64,000 nt of DNA from Pseudomonas sp. GOM7. Lineage in GTDB: Bacteria > Pseudomonadota > Gammaproteobacteria > Pseudomonadales > Pseudomonadaceae. The stretch lies in the NCBI RefSeq assembly GCF_026723825.1, contig NZ_CP113519.1:558001-622000 (forward strand), in the 5' to 3' direction. Shown piece by piece: positions 11,603-24,974 of this stretch. The notes under the pieces are model-generated. The model made no database searches, was not told where the DNA came from, and was given only the letters and a program-made list of their open reading frames with translations. A program made the translations under genes and the position numbers. Numbering within the stretch: the first letter of the stretch is position 1; every line of letters starts with the position of its first letter.

Positions 11603-12373
11603 ATGCGACGTGTGGTATTCAACCAGAAGGGTGGCGTGGGCAAGTCCAGCATCGCCTGCAATCTCGCGGCGGTGAGTGCGGCGCAGGGCTATCGCACCTT
11701 GCTGGTCGACCTGGACGCCCAGGCCAACTCGACCCATTACCTCACTGGTTTGACCGGCGACGAGATTCCGGTGGGCATCGCCGACTTCTTCAAGCAGACG
11801 CTGTCATCCGGCCCCTTCGCCAAGAAGGGCAAGGTGGATATCTACGAGACGCCCTTCGACAACCTGCACGTGATCACGGCCACGGCCGAACTGGCAGAGC
11901 TGCAGCCCAAGCTGGAACAGAAGCACAAGATCAACAAGCTGCGCAAACTGCTCGACGAGTTGAGCGAAGACTACGACCACATCTATCTGGACACGCCGCC
12001 GGCTCTGAATTTCTACACCGTATCGGCGCTGATCGCGGCTGACCGCGTGCTGATTCCCTTCGACTGCGACAGCTTTTCGCGCAATGCCCTGTACGGGCTG
12101 CTGGCCGAGCTCGAAGAGCTCAAGGAAGACCACAACGAGAAGCTGGAAGTGGAAGGCATCGTGGTCAACCAGTTTCAGCCGCGTGCCGTGCTGCCTCAGC
12201 AACTGCTCGACGAGCTGATCGCAGAAGGGCTGCCGGTGCTGCCGGTGAACCTGATGAGCTCGGTGAGGATGCGCGAATCGCACCAGGCGTGCACGCCGCT
12301 GATCCATCTGGATGCACGGCACAAGCTGACCCAGCAGTTCGTCGAGCTGCACGATCTGCTCAACGCCGTTTGA
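11603..12373 (+). CDS. Orphan ParA/MinD-type ATPase
   Basis: A 256-residue Walker-type ATPase. The deviant Walker A KGGVGKSS is at residues 9-16 (signature lysine Lys9), the DLDAQANST switch is at about 36-44, and a DTPPA Walker B follows at about 129. ParA proteins form ATP-dependent gradients that position DNA or protein cargo. There is no parB, parS or other partner beside it, so it is not the chromosome-partition pair. The ATG at 11603 has a strong GGGAGG ribosome binding site 6 bases away; a longer frame to 11573 would start at TTG without one. The substrate is unknown. Confidence 0.88.
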   Translation: MRRVVFNQKGGVGKSSIACNLAAVSAAQGYRTLLVDLDAQANSTHYLTGLTGDEIPVGIADFFKQTLSSGPFAKKGKVDIYETPFDNLHVITATAELAELQPKLEQKHKINKLRKLLDELSEDYDHIYLDTPPALNFYTVSALIAADRVLIPFDCDSFSRNALYGLLAELEELKEDHNEKLEVEGIVVNQFQPRAVLPQQLLDELIAEGLPVLPVNLMSSVRMRESHQACTPLIHLDARHKLTQQFVELHDLLNAV

Positions 12374-12389
12374 ACAGCTGAGCCTGCAA

Positions 12390-12425
12390 AAACGCCGTGG
12401 CTGCCTCAGGCGTACCACGGCGTTT
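12390..12425. terminator. Bidirectional terminator between parA-like and uspA-like genes
   Basis: An 11-bp perfect stem AAACGCCGTGG / CCACGGCGTTT (12390-12400, 12415-12425) with a 14-base loop, lying between two convergent genes. A-rich and T-rich flanks on either side make it usable in both directions. Confidence 0.75.
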
Positions 12426-12438
12426 GCATTTCAGACGT

Positions 12439-13236
12439 TCAGCGCACCACGAACACGTCGCACGGCGCCTTGTGCAGGAAGTGTTGCGCCAGGCTGCCCA
12501 GCAAGGCCTGGGAAAAGGCGCTACGACCGTGACTGCCGAGCACCAGCAATTCGCTACGGCGAGTTTTGATCTGTTCCTGCAGGCTGCGCAGGATGCCACC
12601 TTGCAGCACTTCATGGCTCAGCGTTGGGCCGCCCGGGGGCAGCATCAGCGCTTCGTCGTGCAGCAACTGGCTGATCAGCGCCCGCTGGGTTTCGAGCTGC
12701 TCGGCGATCTGCTTGGGCGTGCCCTTGTCCGGCTCGAATACATGCAGGGCATGCAGCTCGGCGCTGCCGGGCAGCAGCCGGTAAGCCTGACCCAGAGCGC
12801 TGCAGGCGCACAGAGAAAAATCCAGGGCAGCCACGGCGCGTTGGTAGGGGGCTGAGTCGTTGCGGGCCACCAGTAGCAGCGGCACGCTGCAACGCCGCGC
12901 GATACGATCCAGGCTGGTGCCGGAGAAAAAATCATGGCGCTGTTGATGGCTGCCGAGCACCAGCAGATCACAACCTGTCTCCTGCACTTGCTGCAGCACC
13001 ACCTCCGAAGGTTTGCCGCTGAGCATGCGCAGCTCGGTACCGGGCGGTGCGTATTGGGTCAGGCTGCGATCCAATGCCAGGCGGGCTTTCTCGTGCTGTT
13101 CGCTGTTCTGGCTCGGGTCGAGCACGTGCAGGATCGTGAGGCGCGCATCGTGCTGCTTGGCGAGTTGGCTGGCGCGGCACAAGGCCATGTCAGCGGTGTC
13201 GCGCAAGTCATGGGCGATGAGAATGTGGTGAAACAT
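12439..13236 (-). CDS. Tandem universal stress protein (two UspA domains)
   Basis: A 265-residue protein made of two UspA folds (about 1-145 and 150-265). Each opens with a short hydrophobic strand (FHHILIAHDL in the first) and ends with the nucleotide-loop signature: VLGSHQQRHDFFSGTS in the first, VLGSHGRSAFSQALLGS in the second. The second fits the ATP-binding G-x2-G-x9-G-S/T pattern best, while the first has lost the leading Gly, so only the C-terminal half may bind ATP well. The start is the ATG at 13236 with GGAGAG 8 bases upstream. The role is general stress survival, for example under anaerobiosis or stationary phase; this is inferred from the family. Confidence 0.9.
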   Translation of the reverse strand: MFHHILIAHDLRDTADMALCRASQLAKQHDARLTILHVLDPSQNSEQHEKARLALDRSLTQYAPPGTELRMLSGKPSEVVLQQVQETGCDLLVLGSHQQRHDFFSGTSLDRIARRCSVPLLLVARNDSAPYQRAVAALDFSLCACSALGQAYRLLPGSAELHALHVFEPDKGTPKQIAEQLETQRALISQLLHDEALMLPPGGPTLSHEVLQGGILRSLQEQIKTRRSELLVLGSHGRSAFSQALLGSLAQHFLHKAPCDVFVVR

Positions 13237-13358
13237 GATGACGGCTCTCCTGCCGATACCCGTCGGCAATTTTATTGTGTCTGTTCAGATAGCCGCTCTT
13301 TTGATTTATAGCAAGGTCAGGGACTGTTACCGATTGCGAATGCAGGCAGCGGCTGCCC

Positions 13359-13802
13359 TCAGCGTAAGCGCAATTGGTACTGGCCGCGACTTTCCGCGAC
13401 CACTTCCGCGTTGCCGTCGGTCAGTTGCAGCTCCAGTAGGTAGTCCGCCTTGCCGTGCAGGCAAGCTTGCTCCTGCAGTCGCACGACGTCGTCAGGCGAC
13501 AGGCGTGCTTCGACGCGGATGTCGCCCATGGCCGGGCGACGAAAGCGCAGGTTCATTTCCTTGATCACGGGGTAAAAGCGCTTGGCGTCGAAGCTGGTGA
13601 GGAACAGCGCGCCGCCGGGAATTTCCGCGAGGGTGAACAGCGCGCCGGCGTACATGCTGCCGATATGGTTCTGGTTGCCTTGTAGCGGCATGCACAGGCG
13701 CACGAAACCGGGCTCCAGCACCTCGGCCTTGAGGCCGCTGCGTTTGACGAAGGCGATCTGTTGCTCGGTGAGTTGGCGAGCGATTTCCATGGGCAGCGGC
13801 AT
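13359..13802 (-). CDS. Hotdog-fold protein, DUF4442/YiiD_C-like putative thioesterase
   Basis: A 147-residue protein resembling the hotdog-fold thioesterase-like family related to PaaI and YiiD C-termini. Visible hallmarks are the central-helix segment HIGSMYAGALFTLAEIPGG (about 46-64), in which small residues pack the hotdog helix, and the following strands FYPVIKEMNLRFRRPA and DIRVEARL. No substrate can be named. The ATG at 13802 is used; an in-frame ATG four codons later is possible. It is transcribed leftward, away from the REP pair at 13910-13970. Confidence 0.72.
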   Translation of the reverse strand: MPLPMEIARQLTEQQIAFVKRSGLKAEVLEPGFVRLCMPLQGNQNHIGSMYAGALFTLAEIPGGALFLTSFDAKRFYPVIKEMNLRFRRPAMGDIRVEARLSPDDVVRLQEQACLHGKADYLLELQLTDGNAEVVAESRGQYQLRLR

Positions 13803-13909
13803 GAGCGGATTCTCGAATGTCGACCCTGCCAGCCTATAAGGATGCTGAGCTTACGCAAGTGCCCCGAACGCCCACGGTGACTGACCGAAGCGCTCAAGAG
13901 CCCTGGCAC

Positions 13910-13970
13910 GTAGCCCGGATGCAATCCGGGGATAACCGGCACGCAATTTCCCGGATTGCATCCGGGCTAC
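13910..13970. repeat. Perfect REP pair (BIME-like) at the trxC 3' end
   Basis: Two 21-base units (13910-13930 and 13950-13970) are exact reverse complements, separated by 19 bases. Each is itself a hairpin, CCCGGAT-gca-ATCCGGG. The second unit ends six bases from the trxC stop (13976-13978). This is the classic paired REP arrangement mobilised by RAYT transposases. A diverged second pair is at 28899-28958. Confidence 0.9.
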
Positions 13971-13975
13971 AGACC

Positions 13976-14410
13976 CTAGATACCCTGCTGGCGCAACCAG
14001 GCCTGCAGTTGTGGCAGTGGCATGGCACCGCTCTGGCGAGCGACCTCGACGCCACCCTTGAACAGGATCAGGCTGGGGATGGAGCGGATACCCAGTTGCC
14101 CGGCCAGATTGGGGTTGGCTTCGCTATCGAGTTTGCCCAGGCGGCAGCGTCCCTGTAGCTGTGCGGCGGCCTGCTGGAAGGTCGGCGCGAAGGCTTTGCA
14201 GGGGCCGCACCAACTGGCCCAGACATCCACCAGCAAGGGCAGGTCGCCCTTGAGCTGGCTGGCGAAGTTGCCTTGCGTCAGGGGGATGGGGGCGCCGGGT
14301 AGCACCTCGCTTTTGCAACGCCCGCAGCGCGGGGCATCGCCCAGGCGTTCGGCGGGAATGCGGTTGAGCCCATTGCAGTGCGGGCAGGGGATTAGCAGGG
14401 GATCGCTCAT
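13976..14410 (-). CDS. trxC: Thioredoxin 2 with N-terminal zinc-binding CXXC motifs
   Basis: A 144-residue cytoplasmic thioredoxin that reduces disulfides in partner proteins. The N-terminal extension carries two pairs, CPHC (9-12) and CGRC (29-32), which bind zinc in TrxC. The catalytic WCGPC is at 67-71, and the conserved cis-proline loop SIPSL comes later. The start is the ATG at 14410 (SDPLLIPC), with CTGGAG as ribosome binding site. That hexamer is one copy of the target duplication of the adjacent MITE, so the native promoter has been displaced by 263 bases. It lies downstream of metY on the same strand. Confidence 0.93.
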   Translation of the reverse strand: MSDPLLIPCPHCNGLNRIPAERLGDAPRCGRCKSEVLPGAPIPLTQGNFASQLKGDLPLLVDVWASWCGPCKAFAPTFQQAAAQLQGRCRLGKLDSEANPNLAGQLGIRSIPSLILFKGGVEVARQSGAMPLPQLQAWLRQQGI

Positions 14411-14417
14411 GATTCGG

Positions 14418-14686
14418 CTCCAGGGCACCTCTAAAAACTACCTCGGCTTTGGCTTCCTGCGTCGCTCTACCTCCTGCATCCATGCAGTCGTACGTTGCCA
14501 TCACTGCGTTAAAAACAGACTCGGAGGCCGCTTGCGGCCAACGCACTTCAGTGCGGCTCCGAAGGGGCGAGCGGAGCGAGTCATGCTCATGTACAAAAGT
14601 ACAGTCGACCGCGACTCCGAGCGTTCCTCGCCTGTTTTTGCGGGGCCGCCATCTGCCTCGCCTACGTTTTTAGAAGTGCCCTCCAG
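14418..14686. mobile_element. 257-bp MITE with 15-bp terminal inverted repeats and 6-bp target duplication
   Basis: The element is 14424-14680. The left end GGCACCTCTAAAAAC and the right end GTTTTTAGAAGTGCC are inverted repeats matching at 14 of 15 positions. It is flanked by direct copies of CTCCAG (14418-14423, 14681-14686), the expected target-site duplication. Inside are further palindromes, including a GGCCGC-TT-GCGGCC, a GCACTTCAGTGC and a TGTACAAAAGTACA. An inner AAAAACAG...CTGTTTTT pair is also present. No transposase is encoded; the short frames crossing it (for example at 14449-14673) are not convincing genes. It fills most of the 322-base gap between metY and trxC. Confidence 0.85.
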
Positions 14687-14732
14687 TGGTTATGACCGCT
14701 ATCTGGAGCCGAAGCATCGGCTTTTCAAGCGC

Positions 14733-16010
14733 TCAGACGCGCGCCGCTTCGAGCGCCTGGGTCAGGTCAGCTAGGATATCGTCGATATGCTCGATGCCGA
14801 TGGACAGGCGCACCATGTCTCGCGGTACGCCGGCCTTCTGCAGTTCCTCGGCGCTGAGCTGGCGGTGGGTGGTGGACGCGGGGTGGCAGGCCAGCGACTT
14901 GGCGTCGCCGATGTTGACCAGGCGCACCACCAGTTGCAGCGCATCGATGAAGCGCGCTCCGGCCTCCTGTCCGCCTTGAATGCCGAAGGACAGGATCGCC
15001 GCCGGCTTACCGCCGAAATAGCGTTGGGCCAGTTCATGCTCGGGATGGTCGGCCAGACCGGCGTACTTCACCCAGGCCACCTGCGGATGCTTCTGCAGGT
15101 ACTGCGCCACTTTCAGCGCGTTGTCGGTGTGGCGCTCCATGCGCAGGGCCAGGGTTTCCAAGCCTTGCAGGATAAGGAAGGCGTTGAAGGGCGACAGTGC
15201 TGCGCCGGTGTTGCGCAGTGGCACTACGCGGCAGCGGCCGATAAAGGCGGCCGGGCCGAAGGCTTCGGTGTAGGTGACGCCGTGGTAGGACGGATCGGGC
15301 GTGTTGAGCAGCGGGAAGCGCGCCTTGTTATCGGCCCAGGGGAATTTGCCAGAGTCGACCACGATGCCACCGATGCTGGTGCCGTGACCACCGATGTACT
15401 TGGTCAGCGAGTGCACGACGATATCCGCGCCATGCTCGAAGGGGCGGCAGAGAATTGGCGTGGCCACGGTATTGTCGACGATCAGCGGCACGCCATGGCG
15501 GTGAGCGGCGTCGGCCAGTGCCTGGAGGTCGACGATGTTGCCGGCTGGGTTGCCGATGGATTCGCAGAACACCGCCTTGGTGCGCTCGTCGATCAGCGCT
15601 TCCAGCGCGGTGATGTCATCGTGCGCGGCGAAGCGGGTCTGGATGCCGAAGCGCGGCAGGGTATGGGCCAGCAGGTTGTAGGTGCCGCCGTAGAGTTTGG
15701 CCACCGAGACGATGTTGTCGCCGGCCTCGGCCAGGGTCTGGATGGCATAGGTGATGGCGGCCATGCCGGAGGCCACGGCCAGCGCTCCGACGCCGCCTTC
15801 CAGCGCCGCCACGCGCTCTTCCAGCACGGCGTTGGTGGGGTTCATGATGCGCGAGTAGATGTTGCCGGCCACCTTCAGGTCGAACAGGTCGGCACCATGC
15901 TGGGTGTCGTCGAAGGCGAAGGAGCTGGTCTGGTAGATCGGCACCGCCACCGCCTTGGTGGTGGGATCCGGGTCGTAGCCAGCGTGAATGGCCAGGGTTT
16001 CCAGTTTCAT
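14733..16010 (-). CDS. metY: O-acetylhomoserine sulfhydrylase (PLP-dependent)
   Basis: This enzyme makes homocysteine from O-acetylhomoserine (or O-succinylhomoserine) and sulfide, in methionine synthesis. The protein is about 425 residues, the MetY/Cys-Met PLP length. The PLP lysine lies in [12 protein letters not shown] (about 208). The cofactor phosphate loop is SRIMNPTN (about 53), and VASGMAAI is the conserved region at about 80. Two ATGs exist at 16016 and 16010. The second is chosen because GAAGGA is 8 bases away; the first would be only 2. It is monocistronic or reads on toward trxC, now interrupted by the MITE. Confidence 0.94.
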   Translation of the reverse strand: MKLETLAIHAGYDPDPTTKAVAVPIYQTSSFAFDDTQHGADLFDLKVAGNIYSRIMNPTNAVLEERVAALEGGVGALAVASGMAAITYAIQTLAEAGDNIVSVAKLYGGTYNLLAHTLPRFGIQTRFAAHDDITALEALIDERTKAVFCESIGNPAGNIVDLQALADAAHRHGVPLIVDNTVATPILCRPFEHGADIVVHSLTKYIGGHGTSIGGIVVDSGKFPWADNKARFPLLNTPDPSYHGVTYTEAFGPAAFIGRCRVVPLRNTGAALSPFNAFLILQGLETLALRMERHTDNALKVAQYLQKHPQVAWVKYAGLADHPEHELAQRYFGGKPAAILSFGIQGGQEAGARFIDALQLVVRLVNIGDAKSLACHPASTTHRQLSAEELQKAGVPRDMVRLSIGIEHIDDILADLTQALEAARV

Positions 16011-16134
16011 GCGCATGTTCCTTCAAGGGCAGATTGAAAGATTCGCAGCATGGATAAGGCCCGGGGCCCGGTCAATGCACGGAGGCGGCGAAAACGCTTC
16101 CCGGATTAGAACATTGCGTTCGCAGCTTATGCCG

Positions 16135-17925
16135 TCACACCGGAGTCAGCGGGAAGAACCAGGGAATGACCAGCGTGGCCACGCCCCACAGCAGCAGGTT
16201 CAAAGGGATGCCCACCTTCATGAAATCGGTGAAGCGATAACCGCCGGCGTTGTAAACGAAGGTGTTGGTCTGATAGCCGATGGGGGTGGCGAAGCTGGCG
16301 CTGGCGGCGAACATCACGGCCACCACGAAGGCGCGCGGGTCGATGCCCAGGTGCTGAGCCATGCCGATGGCGATAGGCGTCACCAATACGGCCACGGCAT
16401 TGTTCGACAGCACCTCGGTGAGGATCGATGTGAACAGGTAGATGAAACTCAGCATCAGCAGCGGTCCGGCCCAGGGCAGCCAGCCCATGACATTCTCCAC
16501 CATCAACCTGACCAGGCCCACCTTGTCCATGGCGATGCTGATGGCCAGCATGCCGAAGATCAGGCTGAGGATCTTCCAGTCCACCGCCTTGTAGGCATCC
16601 TCTACGTCCAGGCAGCGGGTGGCCAGTACGGTCACCGCGCCGATGATCGCCAGGCCTTCGATGGGCATGACGCCGAAGGCGGCCAGCAGCATCACCGCCA
16701 GAGTGGCGAGGATGGCGATGGGCGCCTTATCACGGCGAAAGGCGCGCTCCTGCACGGCGTTGAGGCTGATCAGCTCGCCGTTGTCGGCGAAGCGCTTGAT
16801 CTGCGCTGGGGTGCCCTCCACCAGCATCACGTCACCGAACTGCAACTGGAAGTTGTCGAGATTGCCCTGCACGTTCTCGTCCTGGCGGTGAATGGCCAGC
16901 ACGGCTATGCCGTAACGTGCGGTGAGGTCGAGGTCGCGCATTGGGCGGTGGCTGTAGCGCGAGTTACGCCCGACGATGGCTTCGGCAAGGATCACGTCAT
17001 GGCTGCTGAGGGTCTCGAAGGCATTGCCGCGGTTGAAGCTCAGGTGGCCGCTCTCGCGCAACTCCACCACGTCCTTGACCTGGCCGTGCAGCATCAGGCG
17101 GTCGCCACTGGCCAGCAGGGTATCGGCGCCGGGCTCGGTCAGCTCCTGTTCGTCGCGAAACAGCTTGAGTACCTGCAGGCCGCTGCCACCGTTGAGATTG
17201 GCCTCGTGCAGGGTCTTGCCGATCATCGGCGAGTCATGCGGTACCAGCAGCTCGGTCATGAAGGTGCGCGACAGGTCGGGGCGTAGCTGGCGCGACAGGG
17301 TTTCCCGCTCGGGCAGCAGGCGATGACCGATGGTCAGCAGGTAGAGCATGCCGAAGGCCGCCATGACCAGGCCCACCCCGGTGATCTCGAAGATGCCGAA
17401 CGGCGCCATGCCTGCCTTGCGCGCGACGCCGTCGACGAGAATGTTGGTCGAGGTGCCGATCATGGTCAGGGTGCCGCCGAGGATGGTGGCATAGGACAGC
17501 GGAATCAGCAGCTTGGAGGGCAGGGTGCCGGCGCGGCGCGCCAGGGCGATGGCCACCGGGGTGAGGATGGCCACCACCGGCGTGTTGTTCAGGCAGGCGG
17601 ACACCACCAGCGCAGTGACGGTGAGACCGGTGAGTACGCGAATCGGGCTGGTGCCGACCAGATCTCCCAACCAGTTGCCGAGGGCGTCGATGCAGCCGGT
17701 GCGCTCCAGTGCGGCGGAGAGCACGAACATGCAGGCAATGGTCACCGGCGCCGAGTTGGACAGCACGCTGAGCACTTCGCCCGGGGTCAGCAACTGGCTG
17801 ACCAGCAAGGCGGCCACGGCGATGGCCGCGACGATGTCCGGGCTCCACTTTTCGCGGACGAAGGCATAGAGCACCCAGATCAGCAGGGCGCCGACGAAAA
17901 AGAGGGGGAGGGAGTCCCAGGGCAT
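16135..17925 (-). CDS. DASS/SLC13-family permease with two central RCK_C (TrkA-C) domains
   Basis: A 596-residue membrane protein. N-terminal transmembrane helices (about 1-205) include the SLC13 hairpin motif CLNNTPVVAILTP. Two soluble TrkA-C domains follow (about 215-300 and 315-395), then a second helical half (about 410-596) with the matching LSNNAVAVLVTPIA motif. The symmetric NNxxxxxxxTP motifs form the ion/substrate sites of the divalent anion:Na+ symporter superfamily. Proteins with this layout are annotated as sodium/sulfate or citrate-type carriers; the substrate here is unproven. An AAGGA ribosome binding site lies 6 bases upstream. Confidence 0.9.
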   Translation of the reverse strand: MPWDSLPLFFVGALLIWVLYAFVREKWSPDIVAAIAVAALLVSQLLTPGEVLSVLSNSAPVTIACMFVLSAALERTGCIDALGNWLGDLVGTSPIRVLTGLTVTALVVSACLNNTPVVAILTPVAIALARRAGTLPSKLLIPLSYATILGGTLTMIGTSTNILVDGVARKAGMAPFGIFEITGVGLVMAAFGMLYLLTIGHRLLPERETLSRQLRPDLSRTFMTELLVPHDSPMIGKTLHEANLNGGSGLQVLKLFRDEQELTEPGADTLLASGDRLMLHGQVKDVVELRESGHLSFNRGNAFETLSSHDVILAEAIVGRNSRYSHRPMRDLDLTARYGIAVLAIHRQDENVQGNLDNFQLQFGDVMLVEGTPAQIKRFADNGELISLNAVQERAFRRDKAPIAILATLAVMLLAAFGVMPIEGLAIIGAVTVLATRCLDVEDAYKAVDWKILSLIFGMLAISIAMDKVGLVRLMVENVMGWLPWAGPLLMLSFIYLFTSILTEVLSNNAVAVLVTPIAIGMAQHLGIDPRAFVVAVMFAASASFATPIGYQTNTFVYNAGGYRFTDFMKVGIPLNLLLWGVATLVIPWFFPLTPV

Positions 17926-18106
17926 GAAAATCCTTGGCAGCGAATCTCGTATGAGGTATCGGCGCGCACCGGGGCGGCCTGGCTGGGCGCCAAGATAGAG
18001 GGCTTCTTATAGATAGTCTAAGAATGTTTGGGCAGATTGATATGCCTTTTCGGTTTAACAGATAAGGGGTGGCCGGATGCTTGAGGCCCCTCCGTCCACG
18101 GCTGAC

Positions 18107-22936
<4,830 letters not shown>

Positions 22937-22990
22937 GATGATCCGGTGACCGAGGAAATGTGGATGTGCTCAGTATGCAGCAGAGGTGAC

Positions 22991-23016
22991 GACGCCGATC
23001 ATGAATGATCGGCGTC
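22991..23016. terminator. Strong hairpin between nhaP2 and mscK
   Basis: A perfect 12-bp stem GACGCCGATCAT / ATGATCGGCGTC with a two-base centre, between the nhaP2 stop (23040) and the mscK start (22936), both leftward. No T-run follows on the minus strand. It may therefore be a terminator helper, an RNA processing or stability element, or a protein-binding palindrome. Confidence 0.5.
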
Positions 23017-23039
23017 AGGTGCACGATCCTAGCAAAGTC

Positions 23040-24785
23040 TCAGAGAAACAGGCCGGGACCGGGGCGACTGCCTTCGGGGAATCTGACGCCGACCTTGCGT
23101 ACCTTGTTCCCTTCCATGGCCGCCACCGTCCAGGTCAAGCCTTGCCACTCCACCTGGTCGCCGACCACCGGCTCGCCGCCGATCTTGTGGGCGATGAAAC
23201 GCCCCAGCGCCTGGTTGCCCTCGACATCCCCGAGCTTGAGCCCATAGAGCGCGACGATGGCGTTCAGTTCGGCGTCGCCTTCCAGCACGAAGTCACCGAA
23301 GAAGCGCAGATCCTGGCCGCGCTTGGGCGCCTGGCTGAACAGCTTGCCGAGTGCCGGCAGGTCATGTTCGTGGCCGATCACGCAGAGCAGGTCGCCGGCC
23401 TCCAGGCGGGTACTGCCGGAGGGGTGCAGCAGTTCACGGCCACGGAACAGAGCGGCTATACGGGTGCCATCGGGCATGTTCAGTTCGCGCAGGGCGGCGC
23501 CGATGCACCATTTCTCCGCTCCCAGGCGGTAGACGAACAACTCCCACTGGCTGGTGGGGTGCACCTCCAGCCCGGCTCGTGAGATCGGTGCTGGCTCCGG
23601 CGGTACGGTGACGCGCATCAGCTTGGCGGCCAACGGCAGGCTGGTGCCTTGCACCAGCAGGGAGATGATCACGATGAAGAAGGCCACGTTGAAGAACAAC
23701 TGCGCATTGGGCAGGCCGGCCATCAGCGGGAACACGGCGAGGATGATGGGCACCGCGCCGCGCAGGCCGACCCAGGCGATGAATATGCGCTCACGGTCAT
23801 GGAAGGCGCGGAACGGCAGCAGACCGAGGAAGATCGACAGTGGCCGCGCGAACAGAATCATCCACAGCGCTAGGGCCAGGGCCGGCAGAGCAACGGGCAG
23901 CAGCTCGTGCGGCGTGACCAGCAGACCGAGCACCAGGAACATGCCGATCTGCGCCAGCCAGGTGAGGCCATCGAGCATATGCAGGATGCCGTGGCGCGAG
24001 CGGATCGGCCGGTTGCCCAGCAGCAGACCGCACAGGTAGATGGCGAGGATGCCACTGCCGCCCACGGCAGTGGTGATGGCGAAGATGATCAGGCCGCCGC
24101 TGACCACCAGCAGGGAATACAGCCCGCTGGCCAGCTCCATGCGGTTGACCAGCTTGAGCAGCAGCCAGCCGCCGCCGAGGCCGAGGATCATGCCGAGGCC
24201 GAACTGCTGCACTAGCTGGATTGGCAGATCCCAGCTAAAGCCGGTCTGGCCGCTGGCGAGCATGGCGATCAGGGTGACGGTGAGGAACACAGCCATCGGG
24301 TCGTTGCTACCGGACTCGATCTCCAGGGTGGAACTGACCCGTTCGTTGAGCCCGCGCCCGCCAAGCAGGGAGAACACCGCCGCGGCGTCGGTGGAGCCGA
24401 CGATGGCACCGATCAGCAGGCCTTCCAGCAGGCTCAGATCGAACAGCCAGGCCGCGGCCAGGCCGGTGAGCCCGGCGGTGATCATTACCCCGACCGTGGC
24501 CAGGGACAGCGACGGCCACAAGGCCACGCGGAAGGTCGAGACTCGGGTGCGCATGCCGCCATCGAGCAGGATCACCGCCAGTGCCAGGTTGCCCACCAGG
24601 TAGGCCAGAGGATAATTGTCGAAGACGATGCCGACGGGGCCGTCGACGCCGGCAATCATGCCGACACCGAGGAAGATCACCAGAATGGGGATGCCGAAAC
24701 GCGTACCGAAGGCGCTGACCAGAATGCTGGCCGCTACCAGTGAGGCGCCGATCAAGAACAGATTGTTGATGGCGCTTGCGTCCAA
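23040..24785 (-). CDS. nhaP2: K+/H+ antiporter NhaP2 (CvrA)
   Basis: A CPA1-family antiporter of 581 residues. About 12-13 membrane helices (1-400) contain [18 protein letters not shown] (the acidic ion site) and ESGSNDP. A cytoplasmic TrkA-C domain (about 410-490) and a CorC/HlyC-type domain (about 500-581) follow; both are typical of NhaP2/CvrA. The start codon is TTG at 24785, supported by an AGGGAGT ribosome binding site 7 bases upstream and by the family N-terminus MDA. In other bacteria this protein exports K+ or couples to cell volume control at low osmolarity. Confidence 0.93.
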   Translation of the reverse strand: MDASAINNLFLIGASLVAASILVSAFGTRFGIPILVIFLGVGMIAGVDGPVGIVFDNYPLAYLVGNLALAVILLDGGMRTRVSTFRVALWPSLSLATVGVMITAGLTGLAAAWLFDLSLLEGLLIGAIVGSTDAAAVFSLLGGRGLNERVSSTLEIESGSNDPMAVFLTVTLIAMLASGQTGFSWDLPIQLVQQFGLGMILGLGGGWLLLKLVNRMELASGLYSLLVVSGGLIIFAITTAVGGSGILAIYLCGLLLGNRPIRSRHGILHMLDGLTWLAQIGMFLVLGLLVTPHELLPVALPALALALWMILFARPLSIFLGLLPFRAFHDRERIFIAWVGLRGAVPIILAVFPLMAGLPNAQLFFNVAFFIVIISLLVQGTSLPLAAKLMRVTVPPEPAPISRAGLEVHPTSQWELFVYRLGAEKWCIGAALRELNMPDGTRIAALFRGRELLHPSGSTRLEAGDLLCVIGHEHDLPALGKLFSQAPKRGQDLRFFGDFVLEGDAELNAIVALYGLKLGDVEGNQALGRFIAHKIGGEPVVGDQVEWQGLTWTVAAMEGNKVRKVGVRFPEGSRPGPGLFL

Positions 24786-24894
24786 CGGCTTACTCCCTGG
24801 TCCGATTAAGGAAAGGCACCATCATGCATGGTGCGTGCCAGGGGATTCTAACCGTAGCCTTCGTATCACTGTCAAAAAAGGTATTACATTTTTC

Positions 24895-24973
24895 GAGCTT
24901 CAAGCCGCAAGCTTGGGCTGAGGCGCCTTGCTGCTTTCTCTTGCCGCTTGAAGCTTGCAGCTTGTGGCTGCTC
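24895..24973. repeat. Inverted repeat of the GCAAGC family, copy 2 (downstream of acyl-CoA dehydrogenase)
   Basis: Arms GCTTCAAGCCGCAAGCTTGG (left, 24897-24916) and a right arm near 24940-24968 with CCGCTTGAAGCTTGCAGCTTG are imperfect reverse complements. The element ends two bases from the stop of the leftward acyl-CoA dehydrogenase (24975). It is the same family as copies at 8252, 28873 and 43538. Confidence 0.7.
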
Positions 24974-24974
24974 C

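Noticed and set aside
14449..14673. A 74-codon frame and several others inside the metY-trxC gap
   Set aside because: They read through the MITE and its palindromes. Similar short frames probably recur wherever the element is copied, so they are unlikely to be genes.
14022..14774. A 250-codon plus-strand frame spanning trxC and the MITE
   Set aside because: It is antisense to trxC and crosses the element; no ribosome binding site or motif supports it.
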